From the NCBI RefSeq assembly GCF_014647115.1, contig NZ_BMOO01000001.1:124001-188000 (forward strand): DNA of 64,000 bases, in the 5' to 3' direction. The notes beneath the pieces are model-generated. The model did no database searches. It saw only the letters and a list, made by a program, of their open reading frames with translations, and was not told the origin of the DNA. The DNA is from Halarchaeum rubridurum. Its GTDB lineage: Archaea; Halobacteriota; Halobacteria; Halobacteriales; Halobacteriaceae. This document shows, piece by piece, positions 8,399-16,173 of the stretch; the stretch's first letter is position 1; every line of letters begins with the position of its first letter. A program made the translations under genes and the position numbers.

Positions 8399-8821
8399 GT
8401 GCGATACACGGCCTTCGGGGCGACGTTCGAGTTCGACACGGCCCAGCTCGACGCCGACGAGGCGGCGCTCCGCGAGCAGCTCGCGGCGTACGAACGCGGG
8501 GAGCGCGAGGGCTTCGACGTCGACGTGGCGTACCCCGAGGGGTTCACGGGCGAGGTGATGGCCGCGATGGCGGCGATCCCGTACGGGGAGACGCGGACGT
8601 ACGGCGAGCTCGCGGCGACGCTCGACAGCGCGGCGGTCGCGGTGGGGCAGGCCTGCGGGCGGAACACCCTCCCGCTCGTCGTCCCGTGTCACCGCGTCGT
8701 CGCGGCGGACGGCCTGGGCGGGTTCTCGCTCGACCACCCGGACGCGCTCGGGGTGAAGCGCCGGCTCCTCGAACACGAGGGCGCGCGGGACGGCCCGCGG
8801 CAGGCGACGCTCCCGGTGTAG
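8399..8821 (+). CDS. ogt: Methylated-DNA--protein-cysteine S-methyltransferase
   Basis: 140 residues from GTG 8399. Residues 45-135 match the alkyltransferase domain: a DNA-binding helix region (AAIPYGETRTYGELAA, 58-73), the arginine-finger region AVGQACGRN (81-89), and the PCHRV active site (96-100) with acceptor Cys97. It repairs O6-methylguanine by transferring the alkyl group to its own cysteine. Upstream there is only a short intergenic region shared with the divergent glutaredoxin-like gene. The upstream continuation of this frame is a shadow of the minus-strand genes. Confidence 0.93.
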   Translation: MRYTAFGATFEFDTAQLDADEAALREQLAAYERGEREGFDVDVAYPEGFTGEVMAAMAAIPYGETRTYGELAATLDSAAVAVGQACGRNTLPLVVPCHRVVAADGLGGFSLDHPDALGVKRRLLEHEGARDGPRQATLPV

Positions 8822-8870
8822 CGCGCTCGGTCCCGATACGTTAAACACCCTCGCGCGTCGACCCGGAGGC

Positions 8871-9038
8871 ATGGCCACGGAACTCGAACACGACTGTCCG
8901 GAGTGCGAGGAGGAGCAGACGTTCTACCGTGCGGCGGCGACGAACCTGCACCTCGGGCTGAAGACGAAGTGGTACTGCCCGGAGTGTGACTACGGCTTCG
9001 TCCGCGTGAACGGCGACATCGACTCCTCGACGGCGTAA
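8871..9038 (+). CDS. 55-residue zinc-ribbon protein
   Basis: This is a short acidic ORF from ATG 8871 to TAA 9036-9038. Two CPEC motifs (Cys9-Cys12 and Cys36-Cys39) about 24 residues apart form a four-cysteine zinc ribbon, and the intervening part reads TFYRAAATNLHLGLKTKWY. Single zinc-ribbon micro-proteins are abundant in haloarchaea and may bind nucleic acid or protein partners. It starts 50 bases after ogt in the same direction and is followed by T-rich sequence. The molecular role is unknown. Confidence 0.85.
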   Translation: MATELEHDCPECEEEQTFYRAAATNLHLGLKTKWYCPECDYGFVRVNGDIDSSTA

Positions 9039-9051
9039 GCGAAAGAAACAG

Positions 9052-9064
9052 CTTTTCGGTTTTC
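9052..9064. terminator. T-rich intergenic terminator between convergent genes
   Basis: Two T runs (CTTTTCGG and TTTTCGG) follow the zinc-ribbon gene, and the opposite strand has pyrimidine runs after the DoxX-like gene. The site sits in the 42-base convergent gap. There is no strong stem, so the support is modest. Confidence 0.4.
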
Positions 9065-9080
9065 GGCTTCTCGCGGTCGT

Positions 9081-9470
9081 TCAGTCCTGCGTGGCGTGCT
9101 CGTAGAACGCGATGGCCGCGCCGAGCAGCGTGAGGTTCTGCAGGAAGGACGTGAGCTCCTCGCCGCGCGACTCCTCGTCGACGTTCCAGAAGTCGTGCAT
9201 GAGCGGCGTGACGCCGACGAAGAACCCGGCGATGCCGGCGGCGGCGAGCCGCGGGAGCTTCCAGAAGCCGATGCTCGCGCTCCCGCCGAGGAGGAGCGCG
9301 CTCGCCGCGGGGACGAGTTTGTCGGCGGCGGGGACGCCCTTCGCGTCCGCGTAGGCGATGCGGCCGTCGAGGTTGGTGAGGTTTCGAACGGCGAGGATGG
9401 CGAGACCGCTCGCGAAGAGGAGGCGGCTCAGTCGTGACGGGACGCTGCCCGTCTCGTCGGAATCCGTCAT
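9081..9470 (-). CDS. DoxX-family membrane protein
   Basis: 129 residues from MTDSDE (ATG 9470); an ATG two codons upstream is equally possible. Four hydrophobic segments are visible: LSRLLFASGLAILAVRN, LVPAASALLLGGSASIGFW, LAAAGIAGFFVGVTPLMHDFW and FLQNLTLLGAAIAFYEHA. The pattern MHDFW and the final QNLTLLGAA are typical of DoxX/DoxD-like proteins of the cytoplasmic membrane. Some relatives are subunits of quinone-linked oxidoreductases, but most, including haloarchaeal ones, have no assigned role. It is monocistronic and convergent with the zinc-ribbon gene. Confidence 0.82.
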   Translation of the reverse strand: MTDSDETGSVPSRLSRLLFASGLAILAVRNLTNLDGRIAYADAKGVPAADKLVPAASALLLGGSASIGFWKLPRLAAAGIAGFFVGVTPLMHDFWNVDEESRGEELTSFLQNLTLLGAAIAFYEHATQD

Positions 9471-9601
9471 CGCCACGAGTGGACGACAGCGAGGGGTATA
9501 GGCGTCTCTCTCTCCGAGAGTACCGCCGGTATCGCTCGACGTCGCCGACGAAGATAAACCGCATGTGGGGATAGAGAATCCGGGGTCCGGCGACGAGACC
9601 C

Positions 9602-11266
9602 CTAGTAGGGTCCCGGGTCGCGCGGTCGGCGGTCGACGACGCCGGGGTCCGCGCTCCCGACGGCGGTCGGGTCGCTCTCGGTGAGGAAGTCGTGGAGGTC
9701 GGGGATGTCGGCGAGCGACGGGCCGGTGTCGTCGCTCGGGGGTCTCGGTGCCGGGCCGACGCCGCCCGTCGCGCGCGTCGCGCGCCGCTCGCGGTCGGTC
9801 GCGTCCTCGTTCGCGGCGTCGTCGCGTTTCGCGGCGACGCGCTCGCGCGAGCGCTCCAACCCCGCGGCCTCGTAGTGCTCGCGGGCAGCGTCGAGGTGCG
9901 TCTCGACGGCACCGGCCTCCTCGCGGCGGGCGAGGAGCGCGAGGCGCTCGTGGCGCTGCCCGCGGAGGTGGTGGCGGACCTCATCGGCGCGCGCGTCGGG
10001 AATCGCGTAGTCGTCGAGGGCGTCGAGACCGTCCTCGATGACGTCGACGGCCGCGGCGTGGTCGCCGGCGGCGGAGCGCGCGTTCGACGCCACGACCGTC
10101 CGGCTGTAGAGGGGGTCCCACGGCGTCACGTCGTCGTCCGGGCACTCCTCGGCGATTCGGCGGGCGCGCTCGAAGGCGGCGACGGCGAGCGCGTGGTTCG
10201 TCGCGCTCCGGTGGCGGTGGCCGACGGCGCGGGCGCGCTCGTAGCGCGCGCGGACACGTATCCAGTCGAGGTCGGCGGGGACGGCGGCGAGCGCGCCGTC
10301 GTAGCAGAGTTCGTCCGCGCGGGCGTCCGTGCGGCTCGTCTCGCCCGTCCAGTAGTAGGCGTTGGCGAGCACGTAGCGGAACGTCTCGCGGGAGCGGCGG
10401 CTCGCGGGCCCGCAGAGCGCGCGCCACGCCGCACCGCGCTCGGCGTAGTCGGCGTCGAGCGCACGCTCCTTCAGGCGGGCGTAGTCGCCGCCGTCGCCGC
10501 CCGCACCCGCGACGTCGCGGGCCGCGTCGATTCCGCTATCACGGGCGAGCGCGGCGAGCCAGTACGCCCGGAAGCGACCGTCGTCGCGGTGCGCGAGGCG
10601 GACGAGGTCGTAGCCGAGCGCGCGGACGTCGTCGAGACCGTGGACGGCGACGAGGTCGCCGAGCGCGTCGAGGGCCTCGACGTCGCCGATTCCCTCGACC
10701 GAATCGAGCCCGTCGGCGAGCGTCTCGAAGGCGTCGGGCTCGTCGACGGCGAGGCCGTTCGTCCCGCGCGCGGCCGCCCGGCAGAGCGCGTAGCGCCGGG
10801 CGTGGAGGTCGTCCGAGGCCGCCCCGCTCGCCGACGCGAGGGCGTCGACGAGCGCGACGACCCCCTCGGTGTCGAGGGCGTGCGCACAGGCGTGAACGGC
10901 CGCGGTCGCGGAGCCGTGGTGGTCGGCGAGCGCGCGCGCGGCCGTGTCGTCCCCGCGGAGGGCCGCGGTGAGGTGGCCGCCGAGCGTCGGGTCGGAAAGC
11001 GGGAGGGCGGTCCGCCCGTCGTCGGTGGCGAGGCGGAGGCGGGCGACGCCCACGCCGTCGGGGACGACGACCGTGAGCCGGTCGCCGTCGCCCTCGCGCG
11101 TCAGGCGCACGCGCTCGTCGGGCGTCGAGGCCGCGACGTCCGCGGGGAGTCGGCAGTCGTAGCGGCGGCGCGGGTCGTCGCCGTCCTCGTGCGCCCCGGC
11201 GACGCGCGAGACGGTGGCCTCGCGGCCGTCGGCGAGCGTGTGCGTCCAGCGGAAGCGTTGCGCCAT
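9602..11266 (-). CDS. Large haloarchaeal protein with helical repeats, function unknown
   Basis: A 554-residue acidic protein that I do not recognise. The first 80 residues are beta-rich (RFRWTHTLADGREATVSRV). Residues about 100-470 are nearly all alpha-helical with Ala-rich, TPR- or HEAT-like periodicity (for example AVAAFERARRIAEE, HAAAVDVIEDGLDALDDYA, HLDAAREHYEAAGLERSRERVAAK). The last 80 residues are disordered and end DIPDLHDFLTESDPTAVGS. There is no signal peptide or transmembrane helix. It may act as a cytoplasmic scaffold. The antisense frame is also open for most of the length, a side effect of high GC. Confidence 0.82.
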   Translation of the reverse strand: MAQRFRWTHTLADGREATVSRVAGAHEDGDDPRRRYDCRLPADVAASTPDERVRLTREGDGDRLTVVVPDGVGVARLRLATDDGRTALPLSDPTLGGHLTAALRGDDTAARALADHHGSATAAVHACAHALDTEGVVALVDALASASGAASDDLHARRYALCRAAARGTNGLAVDEPDAFETLADGLDSVEGIGDVEALDALGDLVAVHGLDDVRALGYDLVRLAHRDDGRFRAYWLAALARDSGIDAARDVAGAGGDGGDYARLKERALDADYAERGAAWRALCGPASRRSRETFRYVLANAYYWTGETSRTDARADELCYDGALAAVPADLDWIRVRARYERARAVGHRHRSATNHALAVAAFERARRIAEECPDDDVTPWDPLYSRTVVASNARSAAGDHAAAVDVIEDGLDALDDYAIPDARADEVRHHLRGQRHERLALLARREEAGAVETHLDAAREHYEAAGLERSRERVAAKRDDAANEDATDRERRATRATGGVGPAPRPPSDDTGPSLADIPDLHDFLTESDPTAVGSADPGVVDRRPRDPGPY

Positions 11267-11385
11267 TCGTTCGCCCGGAGGGGCTCGTCGGGTTTCACCG
11301 CCACGGTCCGGGGGCGTCGCGGGCGGCCGCGGCGCGACGTGCCGATTCCCCGGAGACCAATGGGGCGAGGTGCATAGAGGGAGGT

Positions 11386-12126
11386 ATGATCGAAGACGAC
11401 AGCGTCGCGCTCGTCACGGGTGCATCGTCGGGTATCGGTGCCGAGACCGCCGTCCAGCTCGCGGAAGCCGGTGCCGACGTCGCGCTCGCCGCGCGCCGCG
11501 AAGACCGCCTGCGCGAGGTCGCAGAACGCGTCGAGGCGACGGGGAGCGAGGCACTCGTCGTCCCCGCGGACGTCAGCGAACGCGACGAGGTCGTCCGGAT
11601 GGTCGCGGACACCGTCGACGAGCTCGGCGGGCTCGACGTCCTCGTGAACAACGCGGGCGTGATGCTCCTCGAGGCCGTCGCGGACGCCGACCCGGCGAAC
11701 TGGCGGACGATGATCGAGGTGAACCTCATCGGGCTGATGAACGCGACGAAGGAGGCCCTGCCGCACCTCCGCGATGGGGGCCACGTCATCAACGTCTCCT
11801 CGGTCGCGGGCCGCGTCGCCGGCGAGACCTCCAGCGGGTACAGCGCCACGAAGTTCGGCGTCAACGCCTTCACGGAGGGCCTCCGACAGGAGGAGGCCGA
11901 CGACGGGCTGCGGACGACGCTCATCGAGCCCGGGTTCGTCGAGACGGAGCTCGCCGACCACATCCCGGACGAGGACATCCAGGACCACACGGAGGAGATG
12001 CTGCAGGAGATGGACGTCCTCCAGCCGGAAGACATCGCGCGCGCCATCGTCTACGCGACCGACCAGCCCGAGCACGTCAGCGTCAACGAGCTGATGGTGC
12101 GCCCGACCGGGCAGGCCCAGCCGTAG
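11386..12126 (+). CDS. Short-chain dehydrogenase/reductase
   Basis: This 246-residue classical SDR has the cofactor motif TGASSGIG (residues 11-18), NNAG (88-91), and the catalytic triad Ser139, Tyr152, Lys156 (YSATK). An Arg in AARRED after the second strand, rather than Asp, favours NADP(H). The substrate cannot be deduced; homologues act on short-chain alcohols, ketones or sugars. It is divergent from the unknown 554-residue gene and followed by the NYN-domain gene, with a 60-base gap. Confidence 0.92.
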   Translation: MIEDDSVALVTGASSGIGAETAVQLAEAGADVALAARREDRLREVAERVEATGSEALVVPADVSERDEVVRMVADTVDELGGLDVLVNNAGVMLLEAVADADPANWRTMIEVNLIGLMNATKEALPHLRDGGHVINVSSVAGRVAGETSSGYSATKFGVNAFTEGLRQEEADDGLRTTLIEPGFVETELADHIPDEDIQDHTEEMLQEMDVLQPEDIARAIVYATDQPEHVSVNELMVRPTGQAQP

Positions 12127-12186
12127 CGCGCCGACGCCGGGCCGAGCTTTCGCCACCGCTTTACTCGCGGCCGACGAGTGACAGGT

Positions 12187-12633
12187 ATGGAACGGCTCCG
12201 TGACGCCTTGACGGGCGGCGAGAGGGGCGTCGCGCTCTTCGTCGACGGCCCGAACGTCCTGCGCGACGAGTTCGACGTCGACCTCGACGACGTGCTGCAC
12301 GCGGCCCGCGAGGAGGGACGCCTCGTGGTCTCGCGGCTCTACCTCGACGAGCACGCGACGCCCGGCCTCATCCAGGCGGGCGAGGCGCGCGGCTACGACG
12401 TCCGCGTGACGAGCGGCGACGTCGACGTGAAGCTCGCCGTGGACGCGACCGAACTCGTGTTGAGCGAGCACGTCGACCTGCTCGCCGTCGCCTCGCGCGA
12501 CACCGACTTCAAGCCCGTCCTGGAGAAGGCGTCCGCGAACGGCGTCGGGACGCTCGCCATCGCGCCCGGGGAACACGGCCGCTCGGACGCGCTGCGGAAC
12601 GCCGCGGACGACGCGCTCGTCCTCGAAGACTGA
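12187..12633 (+). CDS. NYN-domain (PIN-like) putative ribonuclease
   Basis: 148 residues from ATG 12187; an in-frame GTG lies 9 bases upstream. The NYN fold is recognised by the first acidic strand VALFVDGPNV (Asp of FVDGPN), the VDVKLAVDATEL segment, and VDLLAVASRDTDFKPVLEKA, whose acidic residues (Asp in DVKLA, Asp in SRDTDF) would bind metal in a PIN-like nuclease. Members of this family are thought to process or degrade RNA, but no archaeal substrate is established. A T5 run follows the stop. It sits 34 bases before the TatD-like gene in the same orientation. Confidence 0.88.
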   Translation: MERLRDALTGGERGVALFVDGPNVLRDEFDVDLDDVLHAAREEGRLVVSRLYLDEHATPGLIQAGEARGYDVRVTSGDVDVKLAVDATELVLSEHVDLLAVASRDTDFKPVLEKASANGVGTLAIAPGEHGRSDALRNAADDALVLED

Positions 12634-12635
12634 GC

Positions 12636-12640
12636 TTTTT
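12636..12640 (+). terminator. T5 run after the NYN gene
   Basis: A GCTTTTTCACGG stretch follows immediately after the NYN stop codon and precedes the TatD-like gene ATG by 26 bases. It could act as a weak U-run terminator or be part of the next promoter. Confidence 0.3.
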
Positions 12641-12666
12641 CACGGCTGGCGCGCGGACGTCGACGC

Positions 12667-13512
12667 ATGCGCGATTTGGGCACCCCGGTACTCGACGACC
12701 ACCTACATCTCGACCGCGAGGGCGCGCGCGGCATCGACGCCGTGCGGGAGTTCGCGCGGGCGGGCGGCACGCACCTGCTCGTGGTGAACAAGCCCTCGTG
12801 GCACCTCGGCGTCGAGGCGGAGACGGGCGCGGACTTCCGGGCCGTCTTCGAGGAGACTGAGCGTATCGTCGCGGACGCGAGCGAGGAACTCCGCGGGCGT
12901 GCGTGGCCGGTGTTGGGCGTGCACCCCGGCCTGATCAGTCGCCTCGTCGACGAGCGCGGCTTCGGGCCCGACGAGGCCGCGGACCTAATGTGCGCGGGCC
13001 TCGACGCCGCCGCGGAGTACGCCGCCGAGGGCGACGCGGTCGCGCTGAAGTCGGGTCGGCCCCACTACGAGGTGAGCGACGCGGTGTGGGACGCCTCGAA
13101 CCGCGTGCTGCGCCACGCGCTCGAACGCGCGGCGGAGACGGGCGTCGCCCTCCAGTTGCACACGGAGGCGACGGAGGACCTGACGGACGTCGCGGCGTGG
13201 GCCGAGGACGCCGGCCAGCCGCCCGAGCGCGTCGTGAAACACTACGCGAGCGGGACGCTCGCGGGCGTGACGAAGAGCGTGATGTGTGAAAAGGACTACC
13301 TCGATGAGGCCGTCGACTCGGGCGAACCGTTCCTGATGGAGACGGACTACGTGGACGATACCGACCGGCCGGGTGCCGTGATGGGCCCGAAGACGGTGCC
13401 CCGGCGGGTCGCGTGGCTCCAGGAGCGCGGCGACGACGAGGCGGTGCGCCGGGCGCACGTCGAGACCCCAGAGGCCGTCTACGGAATCGACACCGAGGCG
13501 ACGCTCGACTGA
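12667..13512 (+). CDS. TatD-related metal-dependent hydrolase (amidohydrolase superfamily)
   Basis: This 281-residue TIM-barrel protein has the metal-binding DDHLHLD (residues 10-16), GVHPGL after the fourth strand, VALKSGRPHYE, LQLHTEA (a further metal His) and MLMETDY-type residues in FLMETDYVDD near 225. It resembles the archaeal TatD-related branch, whose bacterial relatives are 3'-exonucleases or deoxyribonucleases. The archaeal function is untested. The tail MGPKTVPRRVAWL is conserved in this branch. It lies downstream of the NYN putative ribonuclease, which may hint at linked nucleic-acid turnover. Confidence 0.85.
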   Translation: MRDLGTPVLDDHLHLDREGARGIDAVREFARAGGTHLLVVNKPSWHLGVEAETGADFRAVFEETERIVADASEELRGRAWPVLGVHPGLISRLVDERGFGPDEAADLMCAGLDAAAEYAAEGDAVALKSGRPHYEVSDAVWDASNRVLRHALERAAETGVALQLHTEATEDLTDVAAWAEDAGQPPERVVKHYASGTLAGVTKSVMCEKDYLDEAVDSGEPFLMETDYVDDTDRPGAVMGPKTVPRRVAWLQERGDDEAVRRAHVETPEAVYGIDTEATLD

Positions 13513-13632
13513 CGGGGCGAGCGAGCGCGCAGCGACGCGAGCGCCGAAGCGGGCGCGAGGCGGGCGTGCGACGCCGTGGCGCGCCGTCGCGCATAGGAAA
13601 GGCATTTGTCCCGCGCTCCGGACGTATGGGGT

Positions 13633-14220
13633 ATGAGCGACACCGAGGAGGAGTTCTACTCCGCCGAACGCTGGCAGAACTGGCTCGACCGCCTCCGCGA
13701 CGAGGAACTCGACCCCGAGGACGAGGACTCCGCGCGCCTGCTCTACAACCTCCAGGACGACGTCGCCATCGCCGTGGCGAAGATCGTCTCCGCGTATCAG
13801 GACGACGAGCTCGGCGACGAGGAGGCGATGGAGGAGCTGGAGTCGATCCGCGAGGTCGTCCTCGCCGAACCCGACTTCGACGACGAGGACAAGCGGATGC
13901 TCGTCGAGGGCGTCCAGACGAGCCTCGTCGCCGTCTTCTACTCCGCGGACGTCTACGTCTCGAACGGGCCCGCCGACGAGGCGAGCGCGCAGGAGTACGT
14001 CGAGGCGGCCGCGGCCGCAGAGCAGGACGAGGAGTTCGACCGCGCGCTCGACCTCACCGCGGGCGCGGGCTCGCAGCTCTTCGAGGGCGCGGAGGTCGAC
14101 GTCTCCATCACCGAGGAGCTGGAGTACGGCCCGCTGACGGACTGGCTGAGCGGCCTCGACAGCCTCCAGAGCGCCCTCGCCGACCCCGAGGTCATCGAGG
14201 ACGACGAGGAGTCGGCGTAG
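13633..14220 (+). CDS. DUF2150 family protein
   Basis: 195 residues from ATG 13633. The start EEFYSAERWQNWLDRLRDEELDPEDEDSARLLYNLQDDVAIAVAKIV matches what I know of the archaeal DUF2150 family in composition and order, though I cannot align it here. The protein is helical and very acidic, without signal peptide or membrane helices. No biochemical role is known. The gene is followed 39 bases later by the first of two pilin-like surface protein genes, in the same direction. Confidence 0.85.
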   Translation: MSDTEEEFYSAERWQNWLDRLRDEELDPEDEDSARLLYNLQDDVAIAVAKIVSAYQDDELGDEEAMEELESIREVVLAEPDFDDEDKRMLVEGVQTSLVAVFYSADVYVSNGPADEASAQEYVEAAAAAEQDEEFDRALDLTAGAGSQLFEGAEVDVSITEELEYGPLTDWLSGLDSLQSALADPEVIEDDEESA

Positions 14221-14259
14221 CCGTCGAGTTTACCACCACCCGGGCGCAACTACGAGCAC

Positions 14260-16083
14260 ATGAACGACCGGAGGGCCGTCGCCGGACTCGTCGGCGCGGT
14301 GTTGCTGTTCGGCATCCTCGTCATCTCCCTCTCACTCTACCAGGCCCAGGTCGTTCCGAGCGAGAACCAGCGCACGGAGTTCGAGCACAGCCAGCACGTC
14401 CAGAACCAGATGGAGGACGTCCGTAACGCGCTTTTGCGGACGGCGTGGTCGGGCAACAGCCAACCCACCTCGGTGACGCTCGGTACGCGCTACCCGAGCC
14501 GGACCGTCGCGGTGAACCCGCCGCCCGCGACGGGCAGATTGGCGACGGAGGAGTTGGGGACCATCCGGATTACCGACGTCACCGCCGCGAGCGGGCCCGA
14601 GGGGTTACGGGAGTACCTCGATAGCCGGAACAACACCCTCACGTACGACACGAGCGCGCTCGTCTACGCGCCGGACTACAACGAGTATCGGAGCGCCCCC
14701 CGGACGGTCTACGAGAACACCCTCCTCTACAACAACTTCACGAGCGGCAGCGGTAATCGGTACCTGCCGCTCACGGGTGACTCGCTCGTCTCCGGGGACC
14801 GCGTCTCGCTCGTCGTCCTCACGGGCGAGTACAGCGAGAACGGCGTCGGGAGCGCGACGGTCGACCCCGAGGCGGTGAGTACGCCACGGGGCGGCGTCTC
14901 CGTGAATGGGTCGCTGAACGTCTCGCTGCCGACGCGGTACGACGGAACGGGTACGACGTGGAGCGACCTGCTCCCGACGGCCGCGAGCGAGAGTGGTGGC
15001 CGGGTGAACGTCTCGACGGTCGGCGACACGCGCCTGCGTATCGGGGCCGTGAGCGTCGGGTCCGGGGCGACGAGCGAGCCGGCATACATCACGGCGGTGT
15101 CACAGCGGCGCTCGGGTGACGGGGTTTACACCCTCACGGCGCGGGTCAACGACGAGTACCTCAACCCACGGTCGGGTACCGTCGTGAACGCGAGCGCGGC
15201 GAGCGGGAGCATCACGCGTCCGTCACGGACGTCCGGTGCGGACGGAGAGGTCGCGTTCGAGTACGAGCCGCCGGATACGCCCGGGACGTACGACGTCGAC
15301 GTCTGGTTCGGCCCGAACGGAACCGACGGTCCGCGAGCGCAGTGGGAGACGTTCGGCGTGACGGTCCCGGACCAGACCGGTGGTGGTGGCGGTGGAACCG
15401 GGAGCGGTGGAACCGGGAGCGGCGACCAGGGCGGCCCGGCTATCAACTGGCGGCTCGACGACTTATCGAACCCGAACCAGGACCGCGTGAACTACGTCGC
15501 GTCGTATTCGGTGACGAACACGAACAGCTCGTTCGACCACGTCGAGGTCGCGTTCAACGACAACGATGGGAGCGCGCAGGGGACGGAGCAGAGCACGGCC
15601 ACGCGAGGGGGCGTCGAGTACACGGCGGGCAACGGTGCGAAGGACAGTTGGGACGTTACGCTCAAGGTCGTCTACGCGTCCGGCGGGTCGGAGTACGTCG
15701 CGGCGTCGCGGCAGTTCACGGACACCGCCGACGCGATCAACCCCACCAGCAACGCGAACCTCGGTGACGCCGGGTCGCCGACTATCGGTTCGTTCGACGT
15801 TACCGACGACTCCACCGGCAGCGGGCCCGAGTACACCATCTCGTACGGCGTCGCAAACACCGGTCGGTTTAGCCACGTTCGGGGGGCGCTCCTCAGCACC
15901 GGGAGCGGCGGCTACGACATAAAGCGGCGGAGCGCGTCGTCCGGTTCCATCGACCTCAGGCCGAACTACGGCGATAGCTTCGTCACGAAACTCCTCGTCT
16001 ACGACGACGACGGCGTGGTGGTCGCGTACGCCGCGACGGAGCCGGACCAGGCGGACGGGAACGACCCGGCGCGTGCGACGTGA
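14260..16083 (+). CDS. Membrane-anchored surface protein with pilin-like N-terminus and Ig-like domains (paralogue 1)
   Basis: This 607-residue protein has a short basic start and one hydrophobic helix at the N-terminus (RRAVAGLVGAVLLFGILV, about residues 4-28), like archaeal type IV pilin/archaellin precursors. An extracellular domain (about 30-280) shared with the next gene follows. An Ig-like (invasin/Big_1-type) domain spans about 285-370 (TARVNDEYLNPRSGTVV), then a Gly/Ser linker (about 373-390). The C-terminal part shows two repeats (YVASYSVTNTNSSFDHVEVAF and YTISYGVANTGRFSHVRGAL). Asn-X-Ser/Thr sites are frequent, fitting N-glycosylation at the cell surface. Function is unknown: surface adhesion or pilus-like anchoring is inference. 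Confidence 0.8.
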   Translation: MNDRRAVAGLVGAVLLFGILVISLSLYQAQVVPSENQRTEFEHSQHVQNQMEDVRNALLRTAWSGNSQPTSVTLGTRYPSRTVAVNPPPATGRLATEELGTIRITDVTAASGPEGLREYLDSRNNTLTYDTSALVYAPDYNEYRSAPRTVYENTLLYNNFTSGSGNRYLPLTGDSLVSGDRVSLVVLTGEYSENGVGSATVDPEAVSTPRGGVSVNGSLNVSLPTRYDGTGTTWSDLLPTAASESGGRVNVSTVGDTRLRIGAVSVGSGATSEPAYITAVSQRRSGDGVYTLTARVNDEYLNPRSGTVVNASAASGSITRPSRTSGADGEVAFEYEPPDTPGTYDVDVWFGPNGTDGPRAQWETFGVTVPDQTGGGGGGTGSGGTGSGDQGGPAINWRLDDLSNPNQDRVNYVASYSVTNTNSSFDHVEVAFNDNDGSAQGTEQSTATRGGVEYTAGNGAKDSWDVTLKVVYASGGSEYVAASRQFTDTADAINPTSNANLGDAGSPTIGSFDVTDDSTGSGPEYTISYGVANTGRFSHVRGALLSTGSGGYDIKRRSASSGSIDLRPNYGDSFVTKLLVYDDDGVVVAYAATEPDQADGNDPARAT

Positions 16084-16173
16084 GGGCCCCCGGTTCCGTC
16101 GTCCCCCGTCACCGACCGGGTAGCTCCCGTGACCACCGCATCCTTTAGGCTTGTTGGCGTCTAACACACCGTC

